DNA of 64,000 nucleotides from contig NZ_JACHOT010000001.1 in NCBI RefSeq assembly GCF_014200015.1, forward strand, positions 930,001-994,000, written 5' to 3'. Each line of letters starts with the position of its first letter. Within the stretch, counting starts at the first letter, position 1. Both the position numbers and the translations under genes were made by a program. The DNA is from Aminobacter niigataensis. Its GTDB lineage: Bacteria > Pseudomonadota > Alphaproteobacteria > Rhizobiales > Rhizobiaceae. The notes below the pieces were generated by a model, which saw only the letters and a program-made list of their open reading frames with translations, was not told where the DNA came from and did no database searches. Below are positions 43,608 through 51,934 of the stretch, piece after piece.

Positions 43608-45494
43608 CTATTCTACCGCGCTCGCGTATTCCTCGAAGGCGTCCAGATCGATCAGCAGGCATGTCTTGACGCTGTCGTTGATCCTGACCTTCTGGCCGTT
43701 GCCCAGCCCACGGATGACGATGTCGGTGGGCGCGCCCTTGAGCGCCGAATACCAGACACTCTGCTGAAATTTGGTGTCGGCGAAGATGCGCTTCAGCATC
43801 GGGCCGTCAAGCGGCACCGCCAGGCACGCACCAATGTGCGGCGCGCCCCTGACCTTGCCCTTGTCGACGGCGCCGAGGTTGACCAGTTGCAGGCGTTCGC
43901 GCGCGCCGGCGGCGTCCCAGCCGCCTTGCGACGGTCCTTGCCGCAGCTTCTCGCACACCTGGCCGATCGTCGGCTTGACGCCGTCGCGCCAGGCGTCGAT
44001 CGGGCTCTGGAACAGATGGTCGAGGCATTCGTGCCAGTTATCCAGCGTCTCCGATCGCTCGATCGACGTCGCGGCCGCCACCATCTCGCCAAGCCGGCCC
44101 ACCGATGCCACCGGCAGGCCGCAATCTTCCAGCGCCTCGGGCCCGACCAGCAGCTCGGCGGCCGCCAAAAGCGTGCCGAAGGTGTCGATCGCGCGGCTGT
44201 CGAGGCCGTGCGGCTTAAGTTCATCATAATAGTTGGACAGCAGCCGGCCCTGAAAATCCGTCCATCCATCCATGATCTGGCGCAGCATCATGCGGCCGTC
44301 CGTCTCGGGCTTGAGCGTCAGTTTCAGGGCGTTCTGGCTGTTGAGCCGGGCGAGATTGACCAGGGCCATGCGGCTCTTGTCCTGCGGGCCCATGGGCGGG
44401 GGATTGATGGCGAAGAAGCCGAAGCTGTTGCGCGCCGTGAAGGTCGTCGCCTCATGGTCCTGGCCGCCGCGGCTGATGTCGCCGCCGGTATAGGCCACGC
44501 GCGCCAGCTCGATCACGTTGTCGGCGCGGGTCGAGCCGGCCTTGCTTTCGAGCTCGTCGACCAGGAATGGCAGCGAGTCGAGCTTGGCGCGCTGGTAGAT
44601 GCCGGCGGCCGTGGTGTTGACGGTGGTGATGACGGCGCCTTCGAGCGCGCTGCGCATCAGCTCCAGCAGCGTCGATTTGCCGACGCCGGCGCCACCGCTG
44701 GTGAACAGGATAGGGCGGGCCTTGAGCGCGCCGCCCATCAGAGCCGTGCCCAGCCAGCCCAGCACAAGGATTGGATCGAGGTAAGGCCGCTGCCAGTTCC
44801 ACGTGCGCAGATCGTTGAGGATCCGGCGCGCCGGGCTTTCCTCCGGGCGCACCGCCTCGCGCCATGGCTCGATCGTCGCCGCCTGGCGCGTATAGAGAAA
44901 GCCGTCATGCTCGGCCGGGCGCGATCGCTCAAGCTTCGAGCCGTTCGCCGCCCACAGCCAGCCGCCGGAATGCCACAGGAATCGCCCCTGGCTGTCCTGC
45001 CAGCCGCCACGGCCGCGATGCTGGGAGTAGGGATCGAAGTCGGGCTTCCGCGCCGCTTCGTTCATCAGGCAGTCGAAAGCCTGGTCGCGCTCGACGCGCT
45101 TGACCACCAGCTTTTCCACCTCCTGGCCTTGTTCCTGGTCCCATACCTTCTTCTTGCCGAAGGCCGGCCAGCACCATTTCAGGGTGTCCGACAACGGCGC
45201 ATAGAGATCCGCGAGCGTGCGGCCGTCGAATTTGCTGATCGTGCGAAAATGCCCGGTCGCGGTCAGGAAGTAATATTCGCTGCCGGCGGCGTTGCGGCCG
45301 ATCACCTTGACCGGGTGTTCCGGCGGCATGGCGCTGTCGGGCCAGCCTGGCCATTGCCCGGGCTTGATGCCGTTGCGGGGTTCGTTCGGATCGAGGTCGA
45401 CAATCGGCTTTTCATCCTCGGCGATGCTCTGGGCATCCCCGAAAATGGCGCGGATCGCGCGGTTGCCGGTCTGTGTCTGCGCCTTCTTGGCCAT
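43608..45494 (-). CDS. P-loop replicative helicase / primase-helicase-type protein
   Basis: 628 aa. The ATPase core has Walker A SGGAGVGKS at residues 266-274 and Walker B FLVDE around 310-314, with FAINPPP as a possible sensor strand. The N-terminal half (residues 40-240) has no named motif. This layout is like phage SF3/D5-type or DUF927-like helicases, which act at the replication origin. The next downstream region is the GGTAAC cluster, consistent with an origin-associated job. Start at MAKKAQTQTG. Confidence 0.78.
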   Translation of the reverse strand: MAKKAQTQTGNRAIRAIFGDAQSIAEDEKPIVDLDPNEPRNGIKPGQWPGWPDSAMPPEHPVKVIGRNAAGSEYYFLTATGHFRTISKFDGRTLADLYAPLSDTLKWCWPAFGKKKVWDQEQGQEVEKLVVKRVERDQAFDCLMNEAARKPDFDPYSQHRGRGGWQDSQGRFLWHSGGWLWAANGSKLERSRPAEHDGFLYTRQAATIEPWREAVRPEESPARRILNDLRTWNWQRPYLDPILVLGWLGTALMGGALKARPILFTSGGAGVGKSTLLELMRSALEGAVITTVNTTAAGIYQRAKLDSLPFLVDELESKAGSTRADNVIELARVAYTGGDISRGGQDHEATTFTARNSFGFFAINPPPMGPQDKSRMALVNLARLNSQNALKLTLKPETDGRMMLRQIMDGWTDFQGRLLSNYYDELKPHGLDSRAIDTFGTLLAAAELLVGPEALEDCGLPVASVGRLGEMVAAATSIERSETLDNWHECLDHLFQSPIDAWRDGVKPTIGQVCEKLRQGPSQGGWDAAGARERLQLVNLGAVDKGKVRGAPHIGACLAVPLDGPMLKRIFADTKFQQSVWYSALKGAPTDIVIRGLGNGQKVRINDSVKTCLLIDLDAFEEYASAVE

Positions 45495-45516
45495 GTCGAT
45501 CCGCTGCACTGGAGAT

Positions 45517-45547
45517 AAAAAAGCCCGCCGACCGTGTGCCGGCGGGC
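45517..45547 (-). terminator. Rho-independent terminator within the early block
   Basis: On the minus strand GCCCGCCG / CGGCGGGC with a 9-base loop, then six T. It lies between the 429-aa gene and the helicase gene, so helicase expression needs read-through, antitermination or its own promoter. Confidence 0.82.
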
Positions 45548-45569
45548 AATGGCGCTGGCTTGGGAGGTC

Positions 45570-46859
45570 TCAGCGCCTGGGAGAGAAGCCGGCCGCGTCG
45601 AAGGCCGAGGGCTGGGGTTGCATGGCGAGGTCGCCCGGCCAGATAGTCGCTGCGCCTGCCGGCAACGTTTCCACGGCCGCGCGCTCGGCCTCGACGATCG
45701 CGTCATGCACGAGCAGGAACACGGTCTTGAAGACGGTCCACAGCGTCTTTTCCAGCGGCTCGGGCTGGGTCGAGCCCCCGATCCGTTTCAGCGCCAGGTG
45801 GATCGGGATCGCCTCGGCCGGGGCATCGCGATTGGCGGCAATGAAATCTGCCGCCGGCCGCCACAGCGTGTAGTTGCTGTTTAGGCGCTCAAGACGCGGA
45901 TCATCCAATGCAGCCGGGCCGAAGCCGACCAACGCCCAGAAGGCTTCGTTCATAGATGCGGCCGCTGTCATGCCGGCCTTTTGAACCCTCGTGTACGGCT
46001 GCCAGGCTTGGGCGGATGGCACGGGTTCTGGCTGCACATCTGGCAAGGGAGGAGGCAGAATTGCACCAAGCATGCCAGCGAAGGCTTGAGCTGCTCGCTC
46101 GCCGGATAACACCTGCTCGTATGTCTTGGCGAAGATGTCGGGCTTACAAGGGTAGATTTCACCGTTGACGCCGGTAATCAGCATGTCGCCACGATCGAAG
46201 CGCATGGTCCCTTCCAAAGTCGGGATCAGATAGCAGTTGTCGTTCTCGTGGGTGATCGGATGGCCCTTGTAGCTAAACGACCAAGGCATCCCGCCCGTAA
46301 GCGGTGCACCTGATGACACGCCATGCGCGACTAGGTCATCGAAGGTGATAGCTTCGATGACAACAGGCTTTTTCCGCCACAGGTTCACCCCGTCGCCTTC
46401 GGCTTGCCCAGCAACGCCGCCGGCAAGCACATCGCCTGGTGCATCTTTTCCCGGATCCTGTGCTGCGTTTCCAGCAGCTGCAGCAGGCTCGGCGACGGTG
46501 CCAGAGGCGTCAGCACCACCGTTCCCCGATGCGGCGGGATCTTCGCCACCATTGCCCTGCGCTTCCTGCGATTGCCCATCGCTCATTTCCTCCGCTTGTT
46601 CCTCGGCCGGGCGTCCAGCCTGTCCCACAGCCGATACTGGATCCGTCGCTGCAGCCTGGTCGCCGCTGTCGATCCCACCGGCGCCGAGTAGGTCAGCAGC
46701 ATCCGCCGAACCATCGCCCGCGTCGGTGGATGGCTGCGCGGGCTCCAGAGCAGCTGATCCAGTCGATCGATTTTCGTCTCCCGGCACATTGGCGGTCCCG
46801 GCTGTGGCTCCGATGTCAGTGCTGAATTGCCCATGACGCACCCTGTTTTTCTTGCTCAT
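45570..46859 (-). CDS. Phage protein with long acidic disordered N-terminus, 429 aa
   Basis: Residues 1-160 are Gly/Ala/Asp/Glu-rich and probably disordered. Residues ~165-250 form a small recurrent phage domain: WRKKPVVIEAITFDDLVAHG, MRFDRGDMLITGVNGEIYPC and KPDIFAKTYEQV. The C-terminal part includes a helix-rich region (ASMNEAFWALVGFGPAAL). The role of the KPV...KPDIF domain is unknown. ATGA overlap links it to the small membrane protein gene upstream. Confidence 0.75.
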   Translation of the reverse strand: MSKKNRVRHGQFSTDIGATAGTANVPGDENRSTGSAALEPAQPSTDAGDGSADAADLLGAGGIDSGDQAAATDPVSAVGQAGRPAEEQAEEMSDGQSQEAQGNGGEDPAASGNGGADASGTVAEPAAAAGNAAQDPGKDAPGDVLAGGVAGQAEGDGVNLWRKKPVVIEAITFDDLVAHGVSSGAPLTGGMPWSFSYKGHPITHENDNCYLIPTLEGTMRFDRGDMLITGVNGEIYPCKPDIFAKTYEQVLSGERAAQAFAGMLGAILPPPLPDVQPEPVPSAQAWQPYTRVQKAGMTAAASMNEAFWALVGFGPAALDDPRLERLNSNYTLWRPAADFIAANRDAPAEAIPIHLALKRIGGSTQPEPLEKTLWTVFKTVFLLVHDAIVEAERAAVETLPAGAATIWPGDLAMQPQPSAFDAAGFSPRR

Positions 46860-47110
46860 GGGCGCTTCTCCTCAACCCATTCTTCCTGTGCGATCCATTC
46901 CTTGACGATCGGTGCGATCGTCTCGGCCATGATCACCCATTCCGAAACGATCACCCCGACCAGGATCGGGATGACTACAAACCAGCGGTCCAGAAACGGC
47001 GTCAGCAGATAAACGAGTATGCCGAGCGTCACGAACAGGATCGTATTGAAAATGCACCAGGCCATTACGGCGCGGAGCATGTAGCCGGGCTTTTTAACCC
47101 TCTCTTTCAT
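46856..47110 (-). CDS. Small membrane protein with two helices, 84 aa
   Basis: Start at MKERVKKPGYMLRAV; two membrane helices (AWCIFNTILFVTLGILVYLL and WFVVIPILVGVIVSEWVIMA) with basic N-terminus and acidic C-terminus (EEWVEEKRP). Nested among replication genes; possible superinfection-exclusion or membrane-association role, not recognised. Confidence 0.7.
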   Translation of the reverse strand: MKERVKKPGYMLRAVMAWCIFNTILFVTLGILVYLLTPFLDRWFVVIPILVGVIVSEWVIMAETIAPIVKEWIAQEEWVEEKRP

Positions 47111-47111
47111 G

Positions 47112-48224
47112 TCACTCTTCTCCTTGAGCCAGGTCGTTGAAATCGTCGCCGACGTGGCTGGCTTCCACGACGACGCGCTTGCCGCTCGCCTCAAGCCGGC
47201 CGAGTGCCTGCTCGAATTGCTTCTGGGCCTGGGGATTGCCGACGTTGTTGTCGCGGGCGAACAGCACCCACGACACGCACGGCAGGTTGACCGGGGCGTT
47301 GCCGATGCCGGCCAGGCTGCCGCCGGCCCATACGCGGGCTTCGGGCAGGGTGACGGCAAAGGAAAGCGCGGTCTCGATGCCCTCGGCGATGATCAGCGGC
47401 ACGGCTTCTTCAGCGCGCCAGAAAGGCTGCCCGGTCGGCCCGGTCGAGATCTCGATGACCGCGCCCAGCGCCTCGCCGAACATCAGCTTCGCCGGTTCGA
47501 CAGGCGCTTTCTTGGGCTTGAGCAGATCGAGAAAGGTCACGTGGCAGGCGGTGATTTCGCCGTTCCAGACGCGCATGGCGCTATGGATCGCGGGGAAGGC
47601 GGGCCCGGGCTCGCTCTTGAACTTGCGGTTCCCCTCATTCGACCACTTGGCGCCCTTCCACCATTCCGTTGCCGCAGCAAACCGGAACGTCTCGAGGTTG
47701 AGGTTGACGACCTGGTCGAGCGGCGCGCAACGTGCCGCGAAATAGGCCCGCGCGCGGTGCTCTGCCGGCGAGCCGGCGCCGATCGGCGCCGTGTGCTCGA
47801 CGTAAAGCCGGTTGGCGGCTTTCAGCTTGCGGATCCGCGCCGCCTGGTCATCGCGCTCGCGCTTCTCTTTTCGCTGCGCCTCGACGCGCCGCATGTTCTC
47901 GCGGTCGGCGCGCGTCATGGTGCGCAGGCCGAGGAAGTCGCGGGCCCACACCAGGGCGCCGGTCGTGTCGGTGCGGTTGAGGTAGGACACGAGCTTGATG
48001 ACGTCGCCGGACTCGCCGCAGCGCCAATCCTTCCAGGCGCCGACGACGCCGCCGCGCATGCGGATCTTCAGCGCGGGCAGGCGGCCGGGCAGGTAATCGC
48101 CCTCGATCGGGTTGAAGCTGACCCACTGGCCGCTTTCTTCCTTGCCGTCGGGCAACAGCCGCTCGCAAACCTCGCGCACGCGGTCCTGCAGCTGGCCCTT
48201 GATCAGGTCGAGGTCGCCTTTCAT
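47112..48224 (-). CDS. Toprim-domain primase-like protein
   Basis: 370 aa. N-terminal DUF7146-like region with WKDWRCGESGDVIKLVSYL; a basic coiled linker (residues 105-135); C-terminal Toprim fold with catalytic Glu281 in AEGIETALS and the acidic ARDNN motif at 323-327. It should make primers for phage replication with the helicase encoded downstream. Start at MKGDLDL, overlapping the ASCH gene stop. Confidence 0.86.
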   Translation of the reverse strand: MKGDLDLIKGQLQDRVREVCERLLPDGKEESGQWVSFNPIEGDYLPGRLPALKIRMRGGVVGAWKDWRCGESGDVIKLVSYLNRTDTTGALVWARDFLGLRTMTRADRENMRRVEAQRKEKRERDDQAARIRKLKAANRLYVEHTAPIGAGSPAEHRARAYFAARCAPLDQVVNLNLETFRFAAATEWWKGAKWSNEGNRKFKSEPGPAFPAIHSAMRVWNGEITACHVTFLDLLKPKKAPVEPAKLMFGEALGAVIEISTGPTGQPFWRAEEAVPLIIAEGIETALSFAVTLPEARVWAGGSLAGIGNAPVNLPCVSWVLFARDNNVGNPQAQKQFEQALGRLEASGKRVVVEASHVGDDFNDLAQGEE

Positions 48225-48694
48225 AGCAGCGTTCCCTGCGGATCGGCGGTCGGCGCCGGGCGTGGCAACATCCATTTTGCGGGCACAGGCGCGTCGGCGA
48301 TCTGGTCGGGGTGCCATTGGAAGAAGCCGAGCTGTCCGCCGCAGCGAACGAACGCGACCGGCTCGGCCTCGACGATCACCAGCCCGCGCGGGCCGCAGAA
48401 CCATGGGCTGTCTGAGGTCTTGACGATGTCGGCAACCGTGGCGACACCGACGATGCCGCCGCGCAGCAGATCGGCCGGGGCAGGGCAGGCATAGCCGAGA
48501 TGTGCAAACGTTTCGGCGGCGTCCTCATATTCGTAGCGCGTCATGCCGAGCGAGGCGTGGATTGCGAAGCGCCCGCGAAACTTCAGGCCGGGGTTAGGCT
48601 GCCGCCAGCTGCGGTTTTCGATGTCCTTCCAGCCCATGGCGAGTGCATGAGCCCACGGCTGGCGGACAGAAAGAGCGAGACGGGGCAGGATCAC
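48221..48694 (-). CDS. ASCH domain protein
   Basis: 157 aa of the PUA-like ASCH fold: LALSVRQPWAHALAMGWKDI, ENRSW and FRGRFAIHASLGM are the classic family signature. ASCH proteins bind RNA or nucleotides; some hydrolyse modified nucleosides. It sits in a chain of overlapping early genes between methyltransferase and primase. Confidence 0.88.
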   Translation of the reverse strand: MILPRLALSVRQPWAHALAMGWKDIENRSWRQPNPGLKFRGRFAIHASLGMTRYEYEDAAETFAHLGYACPAPADLLRGGIVGVATVADIVKTSDSPWFCGPRGLVIVEAEPVAFVRCGGQLGFFQWHPDQIADAPVPAKWMLPRPAPTADPQGTLL

Positions 48695-49461
48695 AGCAGC
48701 GCCCCCTGCATCTCCGCCCGCACCTCGGCCAGCGTCAGCGCTGGCGCGAGATAGCGACGGTCCTGCAGCTGCAGCGCCTTGTGCTCTTTCGGCAGATCCC
48801 AGCAGCCGCCGAAGCGCAGCCAGTCGTCATGCCGCGACCACGTGCGCCGGCTCTTCGGGATCCACATGAAGCGGGTGCCGACCTCGATGTCGCGATGCGC
48901 CGGGTGCTTGAACCAGATGAGCCACTGATAAGCCGTCGCCGAGGTGCCATTCACCACCCAGCGGCCGCGATGCATCGGCACCCGCTCGACATGCTGGGCG
49001 ATCCACTGCGGCGGCCGCCGCGAAAACAGCCGCTCGAAGCGCTCTTCGCCTTCCTGGAATTGCGTCCGCACCAGCATCGCCACGCCACGGCGGGCAAAGG
49101 TCAGCGCCTTTTCGACGAAGTCGAGCGCCAGGTTGAAAGGCGGATTGGTGATGAACCAGTCGACGCCGGTCGGCCGATGATCGGGGTGCAGGAAGTCCTG
49201 CACGGCGCCATAGCCATAGCCAAAAATGTCGCTGGCCCGCGCCTCGGTGAAATACTCGGCCAGCGCCAGCGCCATGTGGCCTTCGCCGCAAGCGGGATCC
49301 TCGACGGTACAGTCGAAGGGCGTCGGCCCGAACCAGATGCGCTGCAACACGTGCTCGCAAAACGCCCGTGTCGCCCATGGCGGCGTCGGAAAGAAATCGA
49401 GGCTGTCGGCGGGCTCGACCCGCCGCGCCATGACGGCCGTCGAGTGCGTGCGGGCGTTCAT
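48691..49461 (-). CDS. DNA adenine methyltransferase-like protein
   Basis: 256 aa. SAM motif I DPACGEG at residues 55-61 and catalytic NPPF at 106-109 (FITNPPFNLALDFVEKAL), so N6-adenine type. SLDFFPTPPWATRAF is typical of phage solitary methyltransferases. Probably protects phage DNA from restriction. Not CcrM-like in layout. MARRVEP at residue 11 is an alternative start. Confidence 0.85.
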   Translation of the reverse strand: MNARTHSTAVMARRVEPADSLDFFPTPPWATRAFCEHVLQRIWFGPTPFDCTVEDPACGEGHMALALAEYFTEARASDIFGYGYGAVQDFLHPDHRPTGVDWFITNPPFNLALDFVEKALTFARRGVAMLVRTQFQEGEERFERLFSRRPPQWIAQHVERVPMHRGRWVVNGTSATAYQWLIWFKHPAHRDIEVGTRFMWIPKSRRTWSRHDDWLRFGGCWDLPKEHKALQLQDRRYLAPALTLAEVRAEMQGALL

Positions 49462-50264
49462 GCGCGCTGCTCACCGATGTAGATGAGATTGGTGCGCTTG
49501 CCCTTGTTGTAGAGTTCGGTGATGGCCTTGGAAAGCGCCGTCTCGGCCGAGCCGCCTGAGAGCTTCCGAAACGCCTCAGCATGGGCGGTCAGCTTGGCGA
49601 TGCTTTGCGGCCTGATGGCCGCGACCAGCTCGGACTCCGCAATGGTCTTTTCGTTTGACCGGATGATCCGGGCCAATGCCGTGATGAGCGTGCCACGGAG
49701 GGCCTTTGCATCATCCGGCCAGGCCGCGCGGATAACCATCAGAGCGCGACGGGTTGCGCCAGCACCATAGCGTTTTAGGCAACGGTCGATCGCACTGATC
49801 GAATTGGTCAGATTTGGCCGGTAATGGCCTTGCGCCGGCACGACATCGCAGCCGGAAGCTTGCAGGACGTTGGAAATCGCAATGGCGGTGTCATCGCCTG
49901 CGGTCAATCCCGCCCAGTATTGTTCAACGGAGGTGACCGCCATGCGGTCGCGGTTGATGGCCAGAAAGCTTTCCGCCTCGCTTTTCGTCCCGTCATGCGT
50001 GACGATTACGGCTGGCACGTCGGTTACGGACGGATGCATGCACGCGGCTTTCCACCGATGCTGGCCTTCGACCACGGCGAAGCGACCGCCTTCCTGTCGC
50101 GAGAGGACAATTGCGCCGAACTTAGACCAGGAGAAGCCGCGCAGGATCTTGTCGACCAGATGCGGCTTGATCTCGCGCTGGTAGTTCCCGTCGACGTCGA
50201 TCAAGCCAACGTCGACCCACTCCAAGACCGGCTTTTGTCCAATGTCCTTGTTAATCATGCTCAT
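49458..50264 (-). CDS. ParB/Srx-fold nuclease-domain protein
   Basis: 268 aa. N-terminal ParB-like core: [20 protein letters not shown], then [18 protein letters not shown] (equivalent of the GERR box) and PAVIV. The C-terminal half is helical. Phage ParB-like proteins may act as nucleases or in regulation. AGGAGG lies before ATG 50264. The start overlaps the stop of the CtrA-like gene. Confidence 0.82.
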   Translation of the reverse strand: MSMINKDIGQKPVLEWVDVGLIDVDGNYQREIKPHLVDKILRGFSWSKFGAIVLSRQEGGRFAVVEGQHRWKAACMHPSVTDVPAVIVTHDGTKSEAESFLAINRDRMAVTSVEQYWAGLTAGDDTAIAISNVLQASGCDVVPAQGHYRPNLTNSISAIDRCLKRYGAGATRRALMVIRAAWPDDAKALRGTLITALARIIRSNEKTIAESELVAAIRPQSIAKLTAHAEAFRKLSGGSAETALSKAITELYNKGKRTNLIYIGEQRA

Positions 50265-50494
50265 GCTGCCTCCTTTTGGGAGGCAACCGGCAACAGGCGG
50301 TAGCCGCGCCCCCACACCGTTTCAATCTTGACGCCGAGCGGCAGCAGCTTCTTGCGTAGCTTGCAGATCCACACGTCGATGATCTTGATTTCGGGGTCTT
50401 CGTTTTCGAGCCAATAGACGTCGGCAAGCAGCTGGCCGGCGGCCACCGTCTGGCTGGTTTCCGAGATCTCGTCCTGGCTGCTGTGCTTGGTCAT
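50261..50494 (-). CDS. CtrA-like winged-helix DNA-binding protein without receiver domain
   Basis: 77 aa. [17 protein letters not shown] and [11 protein letters not shown] closely match the DNA-binding half of CtrA, the alphaproteobacterial cell-cycle response regulator (family knowledge: [13 protein letters not shown] and [11 protein letters not shown]). There is no receiver domain, and the first helices of the OmpR-type fold are shortened. It could bind CtrA-like sites without phosphorylation control and so act on host or phage promoters (inference). ATGA overlap with the ParB-like gene. Confidence 0.82.
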   Translation of the reverse strand: MTKHSSQDEISETSQTVAAGQLLADVYWLENEDPEIKIIDVWICKLRKKLLPLGVKIETVWGRGYRLLPVASQKEAA

Positions 50495-51027
50495 CTGAAA
50501 TCCTCTTCCAGCTTGGAAAGCAGCCGATCGAGCTGCCCGTTGTTGCCTCCCTCGCGGTCGCGCTCCCATTCGAGTTCGCGAACGGCCGTGGAAACGGCCT
50601 GTTTCGTCACGCCGGCGGCGCGGGCGAGGTCGGAGATCTTGAAGCCGAGAAACTGGTTGGCGATGAAATAGCCGACGCGGCGAACCTCGGCGGCGCGCTG
50701 CCATTCCGGGTTTGCCGTTGCCCGCCGGCCGGGATCGGCATCGAGGGCGGCTGTGGCATTGGCCTGCATGTAGGACGCAGCCACTACCATGCAGGACTTG
50801 TAGACGGCATGCGGCGCCAGGCCGTAGGCCTCGCCACCCACGCCGCGCCGCAAGCGGTCGAGCGCGGTTTGCAGGCGGCCAAGTGTTGCCGCCTGCGGCG
50901 CGGTCGTGCCGTTGTGCATGTAGTCGTAAGTGCGGCGGCCGACGCCGGCGACGGCGCAAAGCCTAGTCTTGGGAATGTTCATCGCCCGTCTCTTGGCCTC
51001 GATCGCCGCGATATTCAGCGTCTCCAT
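50491..51027 (-). CDS. DnaA-domain-like / helix-turn-helix regulator
   Basis: 178 aa with two DNA-binding-like parts. Residues ~15-60 ([20 protein letters not shown], then TLGRLQTAL) resemble an XRE-type helix-turn-helix. Residues ~115-165 ([20 protein letters not shown], then [19 protein letters not shown]) resemble the DnaA C-terminal domain. May help start phage replication or regulate early genes. Start METLNIAA at 51027. Confidence 0.72.
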   Translation of the reverse strand: METLNIAAIEAKRRAMNIPKTRLCAVAGVGRRTYDYMHNGTTAPQAATLGRLQTALDRLRRGVGGEAYGLAPHAVYKSCMVVAASYMQANATAALDADPGRRATANPEWQRAAEVRRVGYFIANQFLGFKISDLARAAGVTKQAVSTAVRELEWERDREGGNNGQLDRLLSKLEEDFR

Positions 51028-51346
51028 CAAACCCCTCGATTGTCTGGAAGGCCCCGGCGGCATGCGAGACGCGGAACAAAAGCGCGGCCGTGGCTGAAAG
51101 TGTCCGGGCAAGGCCCGGCTGGGTCATCGCTCGCCGGTCGCCGGCAAGCACTGCCTCGGCGAGGCGCAAGCCATCGTCGAGCCGGAACGAAAGTTCGTGT
51201 TCGGCCACTGCCTGGCCGGAAACCATCGTGGCGATCGCCACCGTCTGCCGATCGTCGAGCAGGCCGACAACGCGGCGGAAATGGCCGCGCGGGCCGGCTC
51301 CCGCCGCGAGATTGGCCACGTCGACGGCGACGGTGATCGATTTCAT
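50963..51346 (-). CDS. Hypothetical early protein, 127 aa
   Basis: MKSITVAVDVANLAAGAGPR and LLDDRQTVAIATMVSGQAVA; otherwise unremarkable. It overlaps the DnaA-like gene by 65 bases in another frame and the 87-aa gene by 4 bases at its start. No family recognised. Support is the ATGA coupling and position within the early chain. Confidence 0.6.
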   Translation of the reverse strand: MKSITVAVDVANLAAGAGPRGHFRRVVGLLDDRQTVAIATMVSGQAVAEHELSFRLDDGLRLAEAVLAGDRRAMTQPGLARTLSATAALLFRVSHAAGAFQTIEGFDGDAEYRGDRGQETGDEHSQD

Positions 51347-51606
51347 GCCCGCTGCGCCCCGTGAGCACCCGACAGCGAGCGCAGGCGGTTCACGCGAAAT
51401 GGCGCTCCGGTGAATAGGCGCGTGCTGGTGCGGTGGCAGTTCATCGCCAGGTGCGAAACGCTGCTCATCAACGCGTCATGGCCGGCGGCCAGCTTCCAGT
51501 GTACGGGTAGGGCGCTGGCCTCGGCCCGCAGTATGTCCTGCATGGCTTCCGCCACCCTGGCCGCGGCAAACCGTGCCGCCCGGGCGTGTTCAATTGGACT
51601 TTCCAT
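51343..51606 (-). CDS. Hypothetical early protein, 87 aa
   Basis: MESPIEHARAARFAAARVAE then helical ALPVHWKLAAGHDALMSSVS and an Arg-rich end. The start lies inside the 3' end of the Cro-like gene, the stop overlaps the next ATG. No family recognised. Confidence 0.58.
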   Translation of the reverse strand: MESPIEHARAARFAAARVAEAMQDILRAEASALPVHWKLAAGHDALMSSVSHLAMNCHRTSTRLFTGAPFRVNRLRSLSGAHGAQRA

Positions 51607-51835
51607 CGCTTGCCCCTTCGCTGATGAGCGCCTGCACCCGCTCGCCGATCAGTTCGTCGAGCGCGGATTTCAGTTTCTTGAGGGTGCGCGTGGTTGCTCC
51701 GAGGCTCCCCGGCCTGTTCTTGAGGCGGGAGTAGGTCTGCAGATGAACACCGGCGCGCTCGCAGAGTTCTTTTTGCTCGATGCGCGCGGCGTCTCGCCGA
51801 AGCTCGATGTCTTCAAATCCCAACACGCGAATCAC
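51590..51835 (-). CDS. Cro-like helix-turn-helix regulator
   Basis: 81 aa XRE-type: FEDIELRRDAARIEQKELCE and RAGVHLQTYSRLKNRPG give the helix-turn-helix. First gene of the leftward early block and divergent from the S24-type repressor, with ~100 bases between them, as in lambda cro and cI. Confidence 0.8.
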   Translation of the reverse strand: MIRVLGFEDIELRRDAARIEQKELCERAGVHLQTYSRLKNRPGSLGATTRTLKKLKSALDELIGERVQALISEGASDGKSN

Positions 51836-51842
51836 CTTGCCG

Positions 51843-51880
51843 TTATCTTGCTTACCGTGATAAGCGAGTACGCTGATTAT
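51843..51880. promoter_or_regulatory. Divergent operator region between repressor and Cro-like gene
   Basis: TTATC (51843-51847) and GATAA (51859-51863) form an inverted repeat, running into AAGCGAGTACGCT. The same ATAAGCG...GCTTAT theme recurs as a clean palindrome at 52824-52843, so both may be repressor or Cro sites. Confidence 0.55.
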
Positions 51881-51934
51881 GCAAGGCGTGTTTGCGTGCG
51901 AGTAGTAGCGAGTTCACATCCTATCGTGCGCGTC

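Noticed and set aside
43560-45518. 652-codon open frame on the plus strand
   Set aside because: Antisense shadow of the P-loop helicase gene; GC-rich third positions keep it open. Low-complexity Arg/Ala-rich product.
48691-49461. CcrM cell-cycle methyltransferase
   Set aside because: The motif order fits a solitary phage adenine methyltransferase with NPPF; the CcrM-type DPPY core and C-terminal extension are absent.
50491-51027. Phage-encoded full DnaA replication initiator
   Set aside because: Only the C-terminal helix-turn-helix resembles DnaA; there is no AAA+ ATPase core, so it is called DnaA-domain-like only.
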